64,000 nt of DNA from Pseudotabrizicola sp. (GTDB taxonomy: Bacteria > Pseudomonadota > Alphaproteobacteria > Rhodobacterales > Rhodobacteraceae): the NCBI RefSeq assembly GCF_030656345.1, contig NZ_JAUSNR010000011.1:61706-125705 (forward strand), written 5' to 3'. Position 1 is the first letter of the stretch. The number at the start of each line of letters is the position of its first letter. The notes beneath the pieces are model-generated. The model searched no databases. It saw nothing but the letters and a program-made list of their open reading frames with translations, and was not told where the DNA came from. Below, piece by piece: positions 34,899 through 41,967 of the stretch. The position numbers and the translations under genes were made by a program.

Positions 34899-35576
34899 TT
34901 ATTGGCCTGCTGCGAGCTGGCGGGCCACGTCGCTAAAGTCGTCGAGCGTGAGATCGGGCTGAACATCCCAGGGATCAAAAATCGCCTGTGGATCACGGCG
35001 TAGCCAAGCGGTGGGTAAACCCGCGTTAGCGGCGCCGAGGATGTCGAACGGGTTCGACGAAACCAGGCGTACCTTGCTGGCGTGGAGGCCGCAAGCTTGC
35101 GCCAGGTGAGCGTAAACCTTGGGGTCTGGTTTGAAGGACTGCACATCCTCGACGCTGACCACCGCCGCAAAATACTGCGCAATCTCCGCGCGCTCGAGTA
35201 GCTGCTGCACGGCCGCGCGGCTGCCATTGGAGAACGCATACAGTGGTATGCCTTGCTGCTGCAATGCCTCAAGCCCGGCGGGTACGTCGGCAAAGGCCGC
35301 CAGCTCGGCATAGGCGAGCATGGCTTGCTCAACCGCCGCCGCGCTGATGGCCACCTGGTGTTGCTGGCAGGCAAACAGCAGTGCTTGGCGGGTGCAGACG
35401 GAGAAATCGCAGTAATCCCCCATCAGGCCTCGGCGAAAGCTGTATTCCAGCTGCTTCTGCCGCCACAGCTGTGACACCGCCGGGGCTTTAGCGCCGATCA
35501 GTTCACTCAGACGCGTCAGCACGGCCTGGGTGTCGATCAGGGTTCCGTAGATATCAAATGCCACTGCGCGGGTCAT
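34899..35576 (-). CDS. Haloacid dehalogenase, type II
   Basis: 225 residues of the HAD fold. Motif I is FDIYGTLIDT with the nucleophile Asp; YAFSNGSRAAV gives the Ser/Asn site; FKPDPKVY the Lys; SSNPFDILGAANAGLPTAW the last motif. The SxNPFD pattern is that of (S)-2-haloacid dehalogenases, which swap halide for hydroxyl on short 2-haloalkanoic acids. Start chosen at 35576 (MTRAVAFDIYGT). True activity on haloacids is likely but would need assay. Confidence 0.85.
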   Translation of the reverse strand: MTRAVAFDIYGTLIDTQAVLTRLSELIGAKAPAVSQLWRQKQLEYSFRRGLMGDYCDFSVCTRQALLFACQQHQVAISAAAVEQAMLAYAELAAFADVPAGLEALQQQGIPLYAFSNGSRAAVQQLLERAEIAQYFAAVVSVEDVQSFKPDPKVYAHLAQACGLHASKVRLVSSNPFDILGAANAGLPTAWLRRDPQAIFDPWDVQPDLTLDDFSDVARQLAAGQ

Positions 35577-35616
35577 ATAAGCATCCACTGTTTACTGAGA
35601 GAGGGCGCGTCAGGCG

Positions 35617-35636
35617 AGCCCGGCACGTGCCGGGCT
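35617..35636. terminator. Perfect 20-bp palindrome AGCCCGGCACGTGCCGGGCT
   Basis: Ten-bp arms without a loop lie just after the stop of the AhpD-like gene and before the dehalogenase start. No T-run. A terminator or attenuator between the two minus-strand genes is plausible. Confidence 0.5.
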
Positions 35637-35646
35637 TATCATCGAG

Positions 35647-36198
35647 TTACTTCTTTTCCCAGGCATACACCTCAAACACCTTATCCACCGGGGTTTGTGC
35701 GATGTGGTTGGTGTAGTTGCTCATGACCTTCTGGCTCAGGCCGAGAATGACCTCCAGCACATTGCGCTGGGTATAACCGGCTGCGTAGAAGTCGTCCAGT
35801 TGCTTGGCTTCAAGCTCACCGCGCTGGCGCACCATGGCCAGGGTGAAGTCGCGCAGAGCTTCCAGCTTCGGCGTCGGCAGTGGCGTTTCGTCACGCAGGG
35901 CGTTGTTGACCTCGTCCGATACCTTCATCAGCTTGGCGATGCCGCTGTGCGCCGGTACGCAATAATGGCAGGCGTGCTCGACGTTGATGGTTTGCCAGAC
36001 CACGGTCTTCTCGTCGGCGTCGAAGCTGCTGTTGAGAAACAGGCCGTGCAGCACCTGGTAGCCATCGAGCAGTTCGGGAGACTCGGCCATTACGGCATGC
36101 AGGCCCGGCACTCGGCCGAAGGCTTTGTTTGATTTTTCCAGCAGCGGCTTGGCGGCTTCGCTGGCGCTGTGCTGGTCGTGCAGGGTGAAAGAACTCAT
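35647..36198 (-). CDS. AhpD-like (carboxymuconolactone decarboxylase family) protein
   Basis: 183 residues. The redox motif HACHYCVPAHSG (CxxC followed by His) is the AhpD-type active site used by alkylhydroperoxidase partners. Length and the all-helical pattern fit that branch rather than the decarboxylase. It is divergent from a TetR gene at 36339, and the shared interval carries two matching operator-like palindromes, so it is probably repressed by that TetR protein and induced by an unknown compound. Confidence 0.85.
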   Translation of the reverse strand: MSSFTLHDQHSASEAAKPLLEKSNKAFGRVPGLHAVMAESPELLDGYQVLHGLFLNSSFDADEKTVVWQTINVEHACHYCVPAHSGIAKLMKVSDEVNNALRDETPLPTPKLEALRDFTLAMVRQRGELEAKQLDDFYAAGYTQRNVLEVILGLSQKVMSNYTNHIAQTPVDKVFEVYAWEKK

Positions 36199-36213
36199 GA
36201 CGTAACTCCTTAC

Positions 36214-36229
36214 TTGAGTGATCGCTCAA
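36214..36229. promoter_or_regulatory. TetR operator candidate, site 1
   Basis: TTGAGTGATCGCTCAA is a near-perfect palindrome 16 bp upstream of the AhpD-like start. The same motif recurs at 36279. The TTGAGYGATC core is common for TetR-family autoregulators placed between divergent genes. Confidence 0.7.
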
Positions 36230-36278
36230 TAATTTGATGGCCACCGTAATTGAATAAAGAGAGGCGATCAAGTCAAAA

Positions 36279-36294
36279 TTGAGCGATCATTCAA
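36279..36294. promoter_or_regulatory. TetR operator candidate, site 2
   Basis: TTGAGCGATCATTCAA, the second copy, 45 bp before the tetR-like start; centres of the two sites are 65 bp apart. A weaker half (GCGTTCAA) follows near 36306. Two operators would let one repressor control both directions. Confidence 0.7.
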
Positions 36295-36338
36295 ATTGAA
36301 ACTAAGCGTTCAATTGCAATTTATTTCGAGAGTTAAAG

Positions 36339-36947
36339 ATGGCCCGCACGGCTCGTTTTGATCGACAAGTGGCTCTACAACGGGCCGTTGAGTTGTTTTG
36401 GTCGAGGGGGTACTACGCCTCCTCGATGAAGCACATCGAAGAGGCGCTGGATATGCGTCCTGGCAGCCTCTACGCCACTTTTGGCAGCAAAAGCGGCCTG
36501 TTTAGTGAAGCGCTGGACGCCTATGCCACCCGCAGTGGTGATGAGTTCCGCGAGATACTCGACAGCGCGCCAAGTGTTGTCGCGGGCTTGCAACGCTACC
36601 TGCAAACGCTGGCGCGCTGCTGTATGGGGCATGCACAGGCTCCGGCGCAGGCCTGCATGCTGATCAAAACCTTGCTCGAAGTGAATGCCGAAGATGCAGC
36701 CTTGCTGGCGAAGGTAGATGCCATGCTGGCTGCGATCGAGGTGCGTCTGCGTGAGGCTTTACAACAGGCGCAAGCCAATGGCGAGTTGCGTGCGGATGTG
36801 GATTGCGCCCGCCTGGCTCGCCTGCTGCAAGCGCAGATTATGGGGTTGCGCGCCTTTGCCACCCGCGACGTGCCCGATGCGCAGATTGCCGCGCTGGCCG
36901 ATGACATGGCGAGCATGCTCGACAGCTTTAGCCCCTCAGCAGGCTAA
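36339..36947 (+). CDS. TetR-family transcriptional regulator
   Basis: 202 residues. N-terminal helix-turn-helix: ALQRAVELFWSRGYYASSMKHIEEALDMRPGSLYATFGSKSGLF region (residues about 12-55) with the typical GSLYATFGSK recognition-helix pattern. The C-terminal ligand domain resembles the YxaF/AcuR-like group (TetR_C). It is divergent from the AhpD-like gene with two shared palindromes and is the likely local repressor. The ligand is unknown. The end of the gene overlaps the end of the convergent methyltransferase remnant by four bases. Confidence 0.88.
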   Translation: MARTARFDRQVALQRAVELFWSRGYYASSMKHIEEALDMRPGSLYATFGSKSGLFSEALDAYATRSGDEFREILDSAPSVVAGLQRYLQTLARCCMGHAQAPAQACMLIKTLLEVNAEDAALLAKVDAMLAAIEVRLREALQQAQANGELRADVDCARLARLLQAQIMGLRAFATRDVPDAQIAALADDMASMLDSFSPSAG

Positions 36948-37405
36948 GCCAGTACACGCATGTGTTCGCTTATCTGACCTGCCTGCAGGGTATAGCTCAG
37001 TGGCAGTCGTTCCGGTTGGCTGTTCAGCCGCCATTCGCCGTCTTCTCCCAGGCTCATCTGCCCCGGCAGAGCGTCCCAGGGGATGCTGCTGTGTTCTATC
37101 AGTGCGGTCAGGCGCATGCCATGGCGCAGCAGCGCCGAGATGATTTCGCCCAGGCCATGGTTCCAATCATGGGTGATGGCGGCGGTCAGCAGGGCGTCCT
37201 CGCAGTCTTCGTCGAGCGCCATCAGTACGGGATGCACCGCGCGCAGGCCGCGGATATCGCCAAGGCGCGGCAGCTCAAAGCGCACGACTTCGGATAAATG
37301 CTCGGGTAAGGCGATAAACAGCTGAATTTGGTAGTCGGGCGAAGCCGCATGCAAGACGGCGCGCTCGTTCCAGTTGGCTTTGTTCAGGGCCTACGAGTCA
37401 CCCAT
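36944..37405 (-). pseudogene. Class I SAM-dependent methyltransferase remnant (internal deletions, early TAG)
   Basis: From ATG at 37405 the frame reads MGDS then TAG (37393-37391), then continues in frame ALNKANWNERAVLHAASPDYQ, and VRFELPRLGDIRGLRAVH. This is the N-terminus of a common Pseudomonas methyltransferase type. It then jumps to PVLMALDEDCEDALL and THDWNHGLGEIISALL, SIPWDALPGQM and PERLPLSYTLQA, the C-terminal part of the same type. The Rossmann core that binds SAM (normally after the AVH segment) is gone. Frame is kept across the deletions. At 136-150 residues it is about half the usual length; it cannot be an active methyltransferase. Confidence 0.75.
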
Positions 37406-37418
37406 GACGGGATTCCAT

Positions 37419-38579
37419 TTAGTGTGTGGGGGAGTGCTTATCCAACGCGCTCAGTATGGCGTGGGCGGCCTTGATTCTGGCGGCGTTGGGGTAGTTCTTG
37501 TTCGCCAGCATGACCAGACCCAGCTCCTGACTGGGGACAAACACGGCATAGGCGCCGAAGCCGCCGGTGGAGCCGGTTTTATTGAACAGGCTGTCGCCTG
37601 GCTCGGTTTCAGGTGGCGCGAGGCGTGTAGCGGCTTGTGACTCCAGGGCCATGGCTGGGGAATTGCCTGTTTGCAAGCGCTCCAGGCTAATGGTGTAGGG
37701 GTAACGCTCCCAGCCGAGGCCCTGGGTCATTTCACCGACGCGGTAATAGCCCGCGTGAGTAATGGCGATGGCGCGCTGCAGGTCAGGGTTGAGGCCGGCA
37801 GGATTCAGATTGGCCTGGACAAAACGCAGCATGTCTTTGGCGTTGGTTTTCACCCCGTAGGCTTCGGCATCGAGCATCCCCGGCGTGACGCGCAGCGGCT
37901 GGTTGTCCTTGCTGTAGCCGTAGGCGTAGCGCGGCATCTGCGCAGCCGGCACCTGGATATAGCTGTGCGACATGCCGAGCGCGGGGAATAGCGTGCCTTC
38001 CATCAGTGTGGGGAACGGCTGGCCCATGCTCTTGGCCGCGAGCATGCCAAGCAGGCCGATGCTGGGGTTGGAATAGCGCCGATGGCTGCCGGCCGCGTAT
38101 TCGGGCTGCCACTGGCGGTAATAGGTGAGCATGCTGGCTGGGTCGGTCACGTTGCCTGGGAACTGCAGCGGCAACCCGCCGGCGGTGTAGGTGCCGAGGT
38201 CGAGCAGGCTGGCGTGTTCCAGCGGGCTGCCGCGCAGCGCCGGCCAGTGCTGTCCGGCGCTGTCCATCAGAGTCAGCTTGCCGGATGTTTGCGCCAGGGC
38301 GGCGAGGGTGGCGGTAAGCGGCTTGCTCAGCGAGCCGATTTCAAACAGGGTGTCGCTGCTCACCGCTTGCTGGTCGTCCAGGCGCGCCACGCCGTAGTTG
38401 AAGTAGTGCGCTTGGCCTTTGTGAGTGATCGCCACGGCCATGCCGGCAATATCGTATTCCGCCATCAGCGGGCGGATGCTGGCATCCACTAGTGATTGCA
38501 GCCTGTCATCTGCTTGGGCGGCAGCGGCGAATGCGAGCGTGGTTAACAGGGCGGACAGGGCAATGAATTTTCTGTGCAT
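37419..38579 (-). CDS. ampC: Class C beta-lactamase, PDC-like (AmpC)
   Basis: 386 residues with a signal peptide (SALLTTLAFAAAAQA). Active-site motifs are all present: Ser83-Leu-Ser-Lys86, Tyr169-Ser-Asn171 and Lys334-Thr-Gly336. Long blocks resemble the Pseudomonas-derived cephalosporinases (TYTAGGLPLQFP, MTQGLGWERY, NKTGSTGGFGAY). It would hydrolyse cephalosporins and penicillins in the periplasm. In P. aeruginosa ampC is induced by a divergent ampR; here the upstream neighbour is a histone-deacetylase-like gene and no LysR gene is adjacent, so expression may be constitutive or controlled from elsewhere. Confidence 0.9.
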   Translation of the reverse strand: MHRKFIALSALLTTLAFAAAAQADDRLQSLVDASIRPLMAEYDIAGMAVAITHKGQAHYFNYGVARLDDQQAVSSDTLFEIGSLSKPLTATLAALAQTSGKLTLMDSAGQHWPALRGSPLEHASLLDLGTYTAGGLPLQFPGNVTDPASMLTYYRQWQPEYAAGSHRRYSNPSIGLLGMLAAKSMGQPFPTLMEGTLFPALGMSHSYIQVPAAQMPRYAYGYSKDNQPLRVTPGMLDAEAYGVKTNAKDMLRFVQANLNPAGLNPDLQRAIAITHAGYYRVGEMTQGLGWERYPYTISLERLQTGNSPAMALESQAATRLAPPETEPGDSLFNKTGSTGGFGAYAVFVPSQELGLVMLANKNYPNAARIKAAHAILSALDKHSPTH

Positions 38580-38635
38580 GTCGTGCGAAATTCCTTGGGT
38601 GTGGTGCGCGCGATGTGACGGTGCGGCGTGCGGTT

Positions 38636-39556
38636 TTATCCCAATCCGTGTGCTTGCCAGACCTTGGCGGCGCTGTGGTGCAGGATGCCGTGGCGGCGGG
38701 CCAGCGCTGCGCGGTCCTTGTCGTAGCCACCGCCGATCAGGCCGACCACCGGGATGTCGCGGCTCAGGCAGTGGTTGAGTACCGCGGCGTCGCGGGCGGC
38801 GACGCCAGCGTCGGTCAGTTGCAGGTAGCCGAGGGCATCGTCCCGGTGGACGTCGACCCCGGCGTCGTACAGCACGATGTCCGGCTGGTAGAGCGGCAGC
38901 AGATAGTTCAGCGCGTCGTCCACCACCTTCAGGTAAGCGTCATCGCCCATGCCGATCGGCAGGGGAATATCCCAGTCACTGGCGGCCTTGCGTGCGGGGA
39001 AGTTCTTTTCGCAGTGCAGGGACACGGTGATCGCCTCGGGGACATCGGCGAGCAGGCGGGCGCTGCCGTCGCCCTGGTGCACGTCGCAGTCGAAGATCAG
39101 CACCCGTTGTACCTGGCCGGCTTCGAGCAGGTAACGGGCGATAACCGCCAGGTCGTTGAAGATGCAGAAACCGGAGGGGAAGTCGTAATGGGCGTGGTGG
39201 GTGCCGCCGGCCAGGTGGCAAGCCAGGCCGTGCTGCAAGGCCTGTTCAGCCGCCAATAATGAACCGCCAACCGCGCGAACGGTGCGTTGCGCCAGGGCCG
39301 CGCTCCAGGGCAGGCCGAGGCGGCGCTGGTCTTGCTGGGGCAGTTCGCCGCTCATATAGCGCGCGATATAGGCGGGGCAATGAGCCAGAGCCAGCACCTC
39401 CGGCGGGCACAGCTCGGGGCGCAGCAACTCGGCGTCGCTGGTCAGGCCGCTAGCCACCAGGTGGTCGCGCAGCAGGCGGAATTTTTCCATGGGAAAACGA
39501 TGCGTCGCCGGGAAAGGCGGGCTGTAGTCGTCGTGATAGACCAGCGGCAGGCGCAT
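38636..39556 (-). CDS. Histone deacetylase-like (Zn-dependent) amidohydrolase
   Basis: 306 residues of the arginase/deacetylase fold. Zinc and catalytic residues are seen in GGTHHAHYDFPSGFC (tandem His), FDCDVHQGDG (Asp-x-His ligands) and YDAGVDVHRDD (last Asp ligand). Bacterial members deacetylate acetylpolyamines, acetoin-linked acetyl-CoA synthetase lysines, or unknown substrates; this one is of the short class IV-like type. Start at 39556 (MRLPLVYHDDYSPPF) matches the family. Part of this gene is duplicated as a degenerate scrap at 33776-33960. Confidence 0.88.
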   Translation of the reverse strand: MRLPLVYHDDYSPPFPATHRFPMEKFRLLRDHLVASGLTSDAELLRPELCPPEVLALAHCPAYIARYMSGELPQQDQRRLGLPWSAALAQRTVRAVGGSLLAAEQALQHGLACHLAGGTHHAHYDFPSGFCIFNDLAVIARYLLEAGQVQRVLIFDCDVHQGDGSARLLADVPEAITVSLHCEKNFPARKAASDWDIPLPIGMGDDAYLKVVDDALNYLLPLYQPDIVLYDAGVDVHRDDALGYLQLTDAGVAARDAAVLNHCLSRDIPVVGLIGGGYDKDRAALARRHGILHHSAAKVWQAHGLG

Positions 39557-39855
39557 GCAAGAACGCTCTTTGGGGGCAGCGCCTGAGTATGCTGGCGCTG
39601 CCGGCCCCACTCAAGGGCGCCGTAATGGCTCGAAACGCCCGCCGCAATGCTGCGCCCCCCCCGGACAGGAACCCGGCATGATCGTCTCGGTAAATCGGTC
39701 ACGTTTGCTTTCTGCAGGCCTCTGCGGCGGCTATTTCGACGATTCTCCATCTGAATTACTCGGAATTGCCGACAGCCGCGGGCAAAGTCTTTACCATTTC
39801 ACTCTGCCCCGAACACCATTTGCCACTGCGCTAAGCGCTTGATAGGAGAACATGC

Positions 39856-40725
39856 ATGAGTCAGGTACTGGACGAGTTGGTCGCCCTGTTAAGTCTGGAG
39901 GCCATTGAGGAGAACCTCTTCCGTGGCCGCAGTCAGGATCTGGGCTTTCGTCAGCTGTTCGGTGGCCAGGTGCTCGGGCAGTGCATTTCTGCGGCCAGCC
40001 AGACGGTCGAGGCCGATCGTCATGTGCATTCCATGCATGGTTATTTTCTGCGCGCTGGCGATGCGTCGTTGCCGGTGGTCTATCAGGTGGAGCGCATCCG
40101 CGACGGCGGCAGTTTCAGCACCCGCCGCGTGGTGGCCGTGCAGAAGGGCAAACCGATCTTCTTCTGCAGCGCTTCGTTCCAGTACGACGAGCAGGGCTTC
40201 GAGCACCAGACCAGCATGCCGGACGTGCCGGGACCGGAAGGCTTGAAGTCGGAGACCGAGCTGGCCCGGCTGATCGGCGACTCGTTGCCTGAACGAATGC
40301 GGGCGCTGGCAGTGTCGGAAAAGCCGATCGAGATCCGCCCGGTCACGGTCGGTAACCCCTTTGCCCCGCAGCCGTGCGAGCCGGTGAAGTATGTGTGGTT
40401 CCGCGCTGCCGGCGAGTTGCCGGACGATCCGCAACTGCACAAATACCTGCTCGGCTACGCCAGCGACTTCAACTTGCTGACCACCTCGATGCTGCCCCAT
40501 GGCGTGTCGGTGTTCCAGAAGTTCATGCAGGTCGCCAGCCTCGACCACTCGCTGTGGTTTCACGGCAACCTGCGCATGGACGACTGGCTGCTCTATGCCA
40601 TGGACAGCCCCTGGTCGGGCAATGCCCGCGGCTTCTCCCGCGGCAGTATCTTCAATCGTCAGGGCCAGCTGGTCGCCTCGGTCGCTCAGGAAGGCCTGAC
40701 CCGAGTCCGTGAGGATTGGAAGTGA
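39856..40725 (+). CDS. tesB: Acyl-CoA thioesterase II
   Basis: 289 residues forming a double hotdog fold. Family text includes ENLFRGRSQDLGFRQLFGGQVLGQ at the N-terminus, VHSMHGYFLRAGD, and the catalytic-region DFNLLTTSMLPHG and SLDHSLWFHGNL. It hydrolyses medium to long acyl-CoA to free acid and CoA. A GATAGGAGAAC Shine-Dalgarno precedes the start. The HAD gene begins 13 bp after its stop, so they are likely cotranscribed; the segment GAGGATTGGA is duplicated across the stop and the next ribosome site. Confidence 0.92.
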   Translation: MSQVLDELVALLSLEAIEENLFRGRSQDLGFRQLFGGQVLGQCISAASQTVEADRHVHSMHGYFLRAGDASLPVVYQVERIRDGGSFSTRRVVAVQKGKPIFFCSASFQYDEQGFEHQTSMPDVPGPEGLKSETELARLIGDSLPERMRALAVSEKPIEIRPVTVGNPFAPQPCEPVKYVWFRAAGELPDDPQLHKYLLGYASDFNLLTTSMLPHGVSVFQKFMQVASLDHSLWFHGNLRMDDWLLYAMDSPWSGNARGFSRGSIFNRQGQLVASVAQEGLTRVREDWK

Positions 40726-40741
40726 GCCGCGAGGATTGGAC

Positions 40742-41329
40742 ATGAAACTGCACACAGCAAGCCATTGGGTGTTCGACATGGACGGCACCCTGACGTTGGC
40801 GGTGCATGACTTTGAGGCGATCAAGCGGTCGCTGGATATTCCCCTGGCGGATGACATCCTGCATCACCTGGCCGCCCTGCCCGAGGATGTCGCCGCAGCC
40901 AAGTACGCCTGGCTGCTGGAGCACGAGCGCGAGCTGGCCCTGAGCGCTGAGCCAGCACCCGGGGCCATCGAGTTGGTGCGCACGTTGCACGAACGCGGCT
41001 GCCAACTCGGTATCCTGACCCGCAACGCTTACGATTTGGCGCTGGTTACGCTACAGGCGATTGGCCTGGGTGACTGCTTCGCCAGCGCCGATATTCTCGG
41101 CCGCGACGAGGCGCCACCCAAGCCGCACCCCGGCGGTCTGCTGCACCTGGCCGCACGCTGGCAGGTGGCGCCGGGCGAACTGGTGATGGTCGGTGATTAC
41201 CGCTTCGACCTGGAGTGCGCTCGCGCTGCCGGTGCTTACAGTGTGCTGGTCAACCTGCCGGACAACCCCTGGCCGGAACTGGCCGACCACTTCGCCGTGG
41301 ATTGCGCGGCGTTGCGGCAGGTGATCTAG
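40742..41329 (+). CDS. HAD-superfamily phosphatase (Gph-like)
   Basis: 195 residues. Motif I FDMDGTLTL (nucleophile Asp), motif II GILTRNAYD, Lys in PPKPHP, and motif IV VMVGDYRFDLECARAAG. These place it with small-molecule phosphatases related to phosphoglycolate phosphatase. The start at 40742 is 13 bp after tesB; a longer in-frame reading from 40709 overlaps tesB and lacks support. Substrate unknown. Confidence 0.85.
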   Translation: MKLHTASHWVFDMDGTLTLAVHDFEAIKRSLDIPLADDILHHLAALPEDVAAAKYAWLLEHERELALSAEPAPGAIELVRTLHERGCQLGILTRNAYDLALVTLQAIGLGDCFASADILGRDEAPPKPHPGGLLHLAARWQVAPGELVMVGDYRFDLECARAAGAYSVLVNLPDNPWPELADHFAVDCAALRQVI

Positions 41330-41445
41330 CCGGGTTCCACGGATTTACCGGGCAAGCAGAATTGGGCGCGGTCAGACATATCAAAATTCCGGTGCGCGCG
41401 GCCTAGGCTGCCCGCACACCCGACAACAAGCGCTCCGCCACGTAG

Positions 41446-41462
41446 GGTGCGCTGTGCGCACC
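41446..41462. repeat. REP-like hairpin, family 1
   Basis: GGTGCGC-TGT-GCGCACC, preceded by CGTAG. Lies at the 3' end of cueR, where it may help end transcription. A degenerate second half copy (GGTGCGCGCGGCCTAGG) is near 41393. Confidence 0.7.
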
Positions 41463-41468
41463 ACGGAT

Positions 41469-41873
41469 TTACGAGTGTGCGCAGCCACCGGACGCCAGGT
41501 CCTTGAGGATCGGGCAGTCGGGGCGATCGTTACCCTGGCAGTGTTGCATCAGGTCTTGCAGGGTGTCGCGCAGGCTGCTGAGTTCGGCGATCTTGCGATT
41601 GAGTTCGGCGATATGCCCGGCGGCCAACGCCTTGACGTCGGCACTGGCGCGTTGGCGGTCCTGCCACAGGGTCAGCAGCTGGGCCACCTCGGCCAGGGCA
41701 AAACCCAGATCCCGCGCGCGCTTGATAAACGCCAGGCGATGTAAATCCTGTGGGCTGTACTGGCGATAACCGCTGTCGCTACGGCCGGCGACCGGTAGCA
41801 GTTCGATACTCTCGTAGTAGCGGATCATCTTGGCACTGAGACCGGTCTTCTGGGCGGCTTGGCCGATATTCAT
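41469..41873 (-). CDS. cueR: Cu(I)-responsive MerR-family regulator CueR
   Basis: 134 residues. MerR helix-turn-helix (MNIGQAAQKTGLSAKMIRYYE) and a long dimer helix. The metal loop has Cys112 and Cys120 (HCQGNDRPDC), and residue 77 is Ser, the mark of +1 metal sensors; a His/Cys tail (GGCAHS) is typical. CueR senses excess copper and activates promoters with a 19-bp spacer; two such promoters are present at 44383 and 44429. It is downstream of copA on the same strand, after a REP pair. Confidence 0.94.
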   Translation of the reverse strand: MNIGQAAQKTGLSAKMIRYYESIELLPVAGRSDSGYRQYSPQDLHRLAFIKRARDLGFALAEVAQLLTLWQDRQRASADVKALAAGHIAELNRKIAELSSLRDTLQDLMQHCQGNDRPDCPILKDLASGGCAHS

Positions 41874-41896
41874 GGTTTATCTCCAGTCGGTTTCTT

Positions 41897-41964
41897 GTGG
41901 GAGCGGACTTGTCCGCGAAGGTTGTCAGCCTAGGGCAAAGCATCGCGGACAAGTCCCCTCCTAC
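41897..41964. repeat. REP pair, family 3 (GTGGGAGCGGACTTGTCCGCGA)
   Basis: A 22-nt element at 41897-41918 faces its near reverse complement at 41943-41964 (TCGCGGACAAGTCCCCTCCTAC). The pair fills the copA-cueR gap and can form a long hairpin, likely a terminator or mRNA stabiliser between the two genes. The names are given by their first 18-20 bases. Confidence 0.75.
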
Positions 41965-41967
41965 GAG

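Noticed and set aside
20825..37405. Amber (TAG) recoding, suggested by in-frame TAGs in three genes
   Set aside because: Many intact genes of the same part end in TAG (NYN, exonuclease, rhlE, NosR-like, Gph-like), and two of the three interrupted genes also have deletions or frameshifts. Ordinary gene decay explains it.
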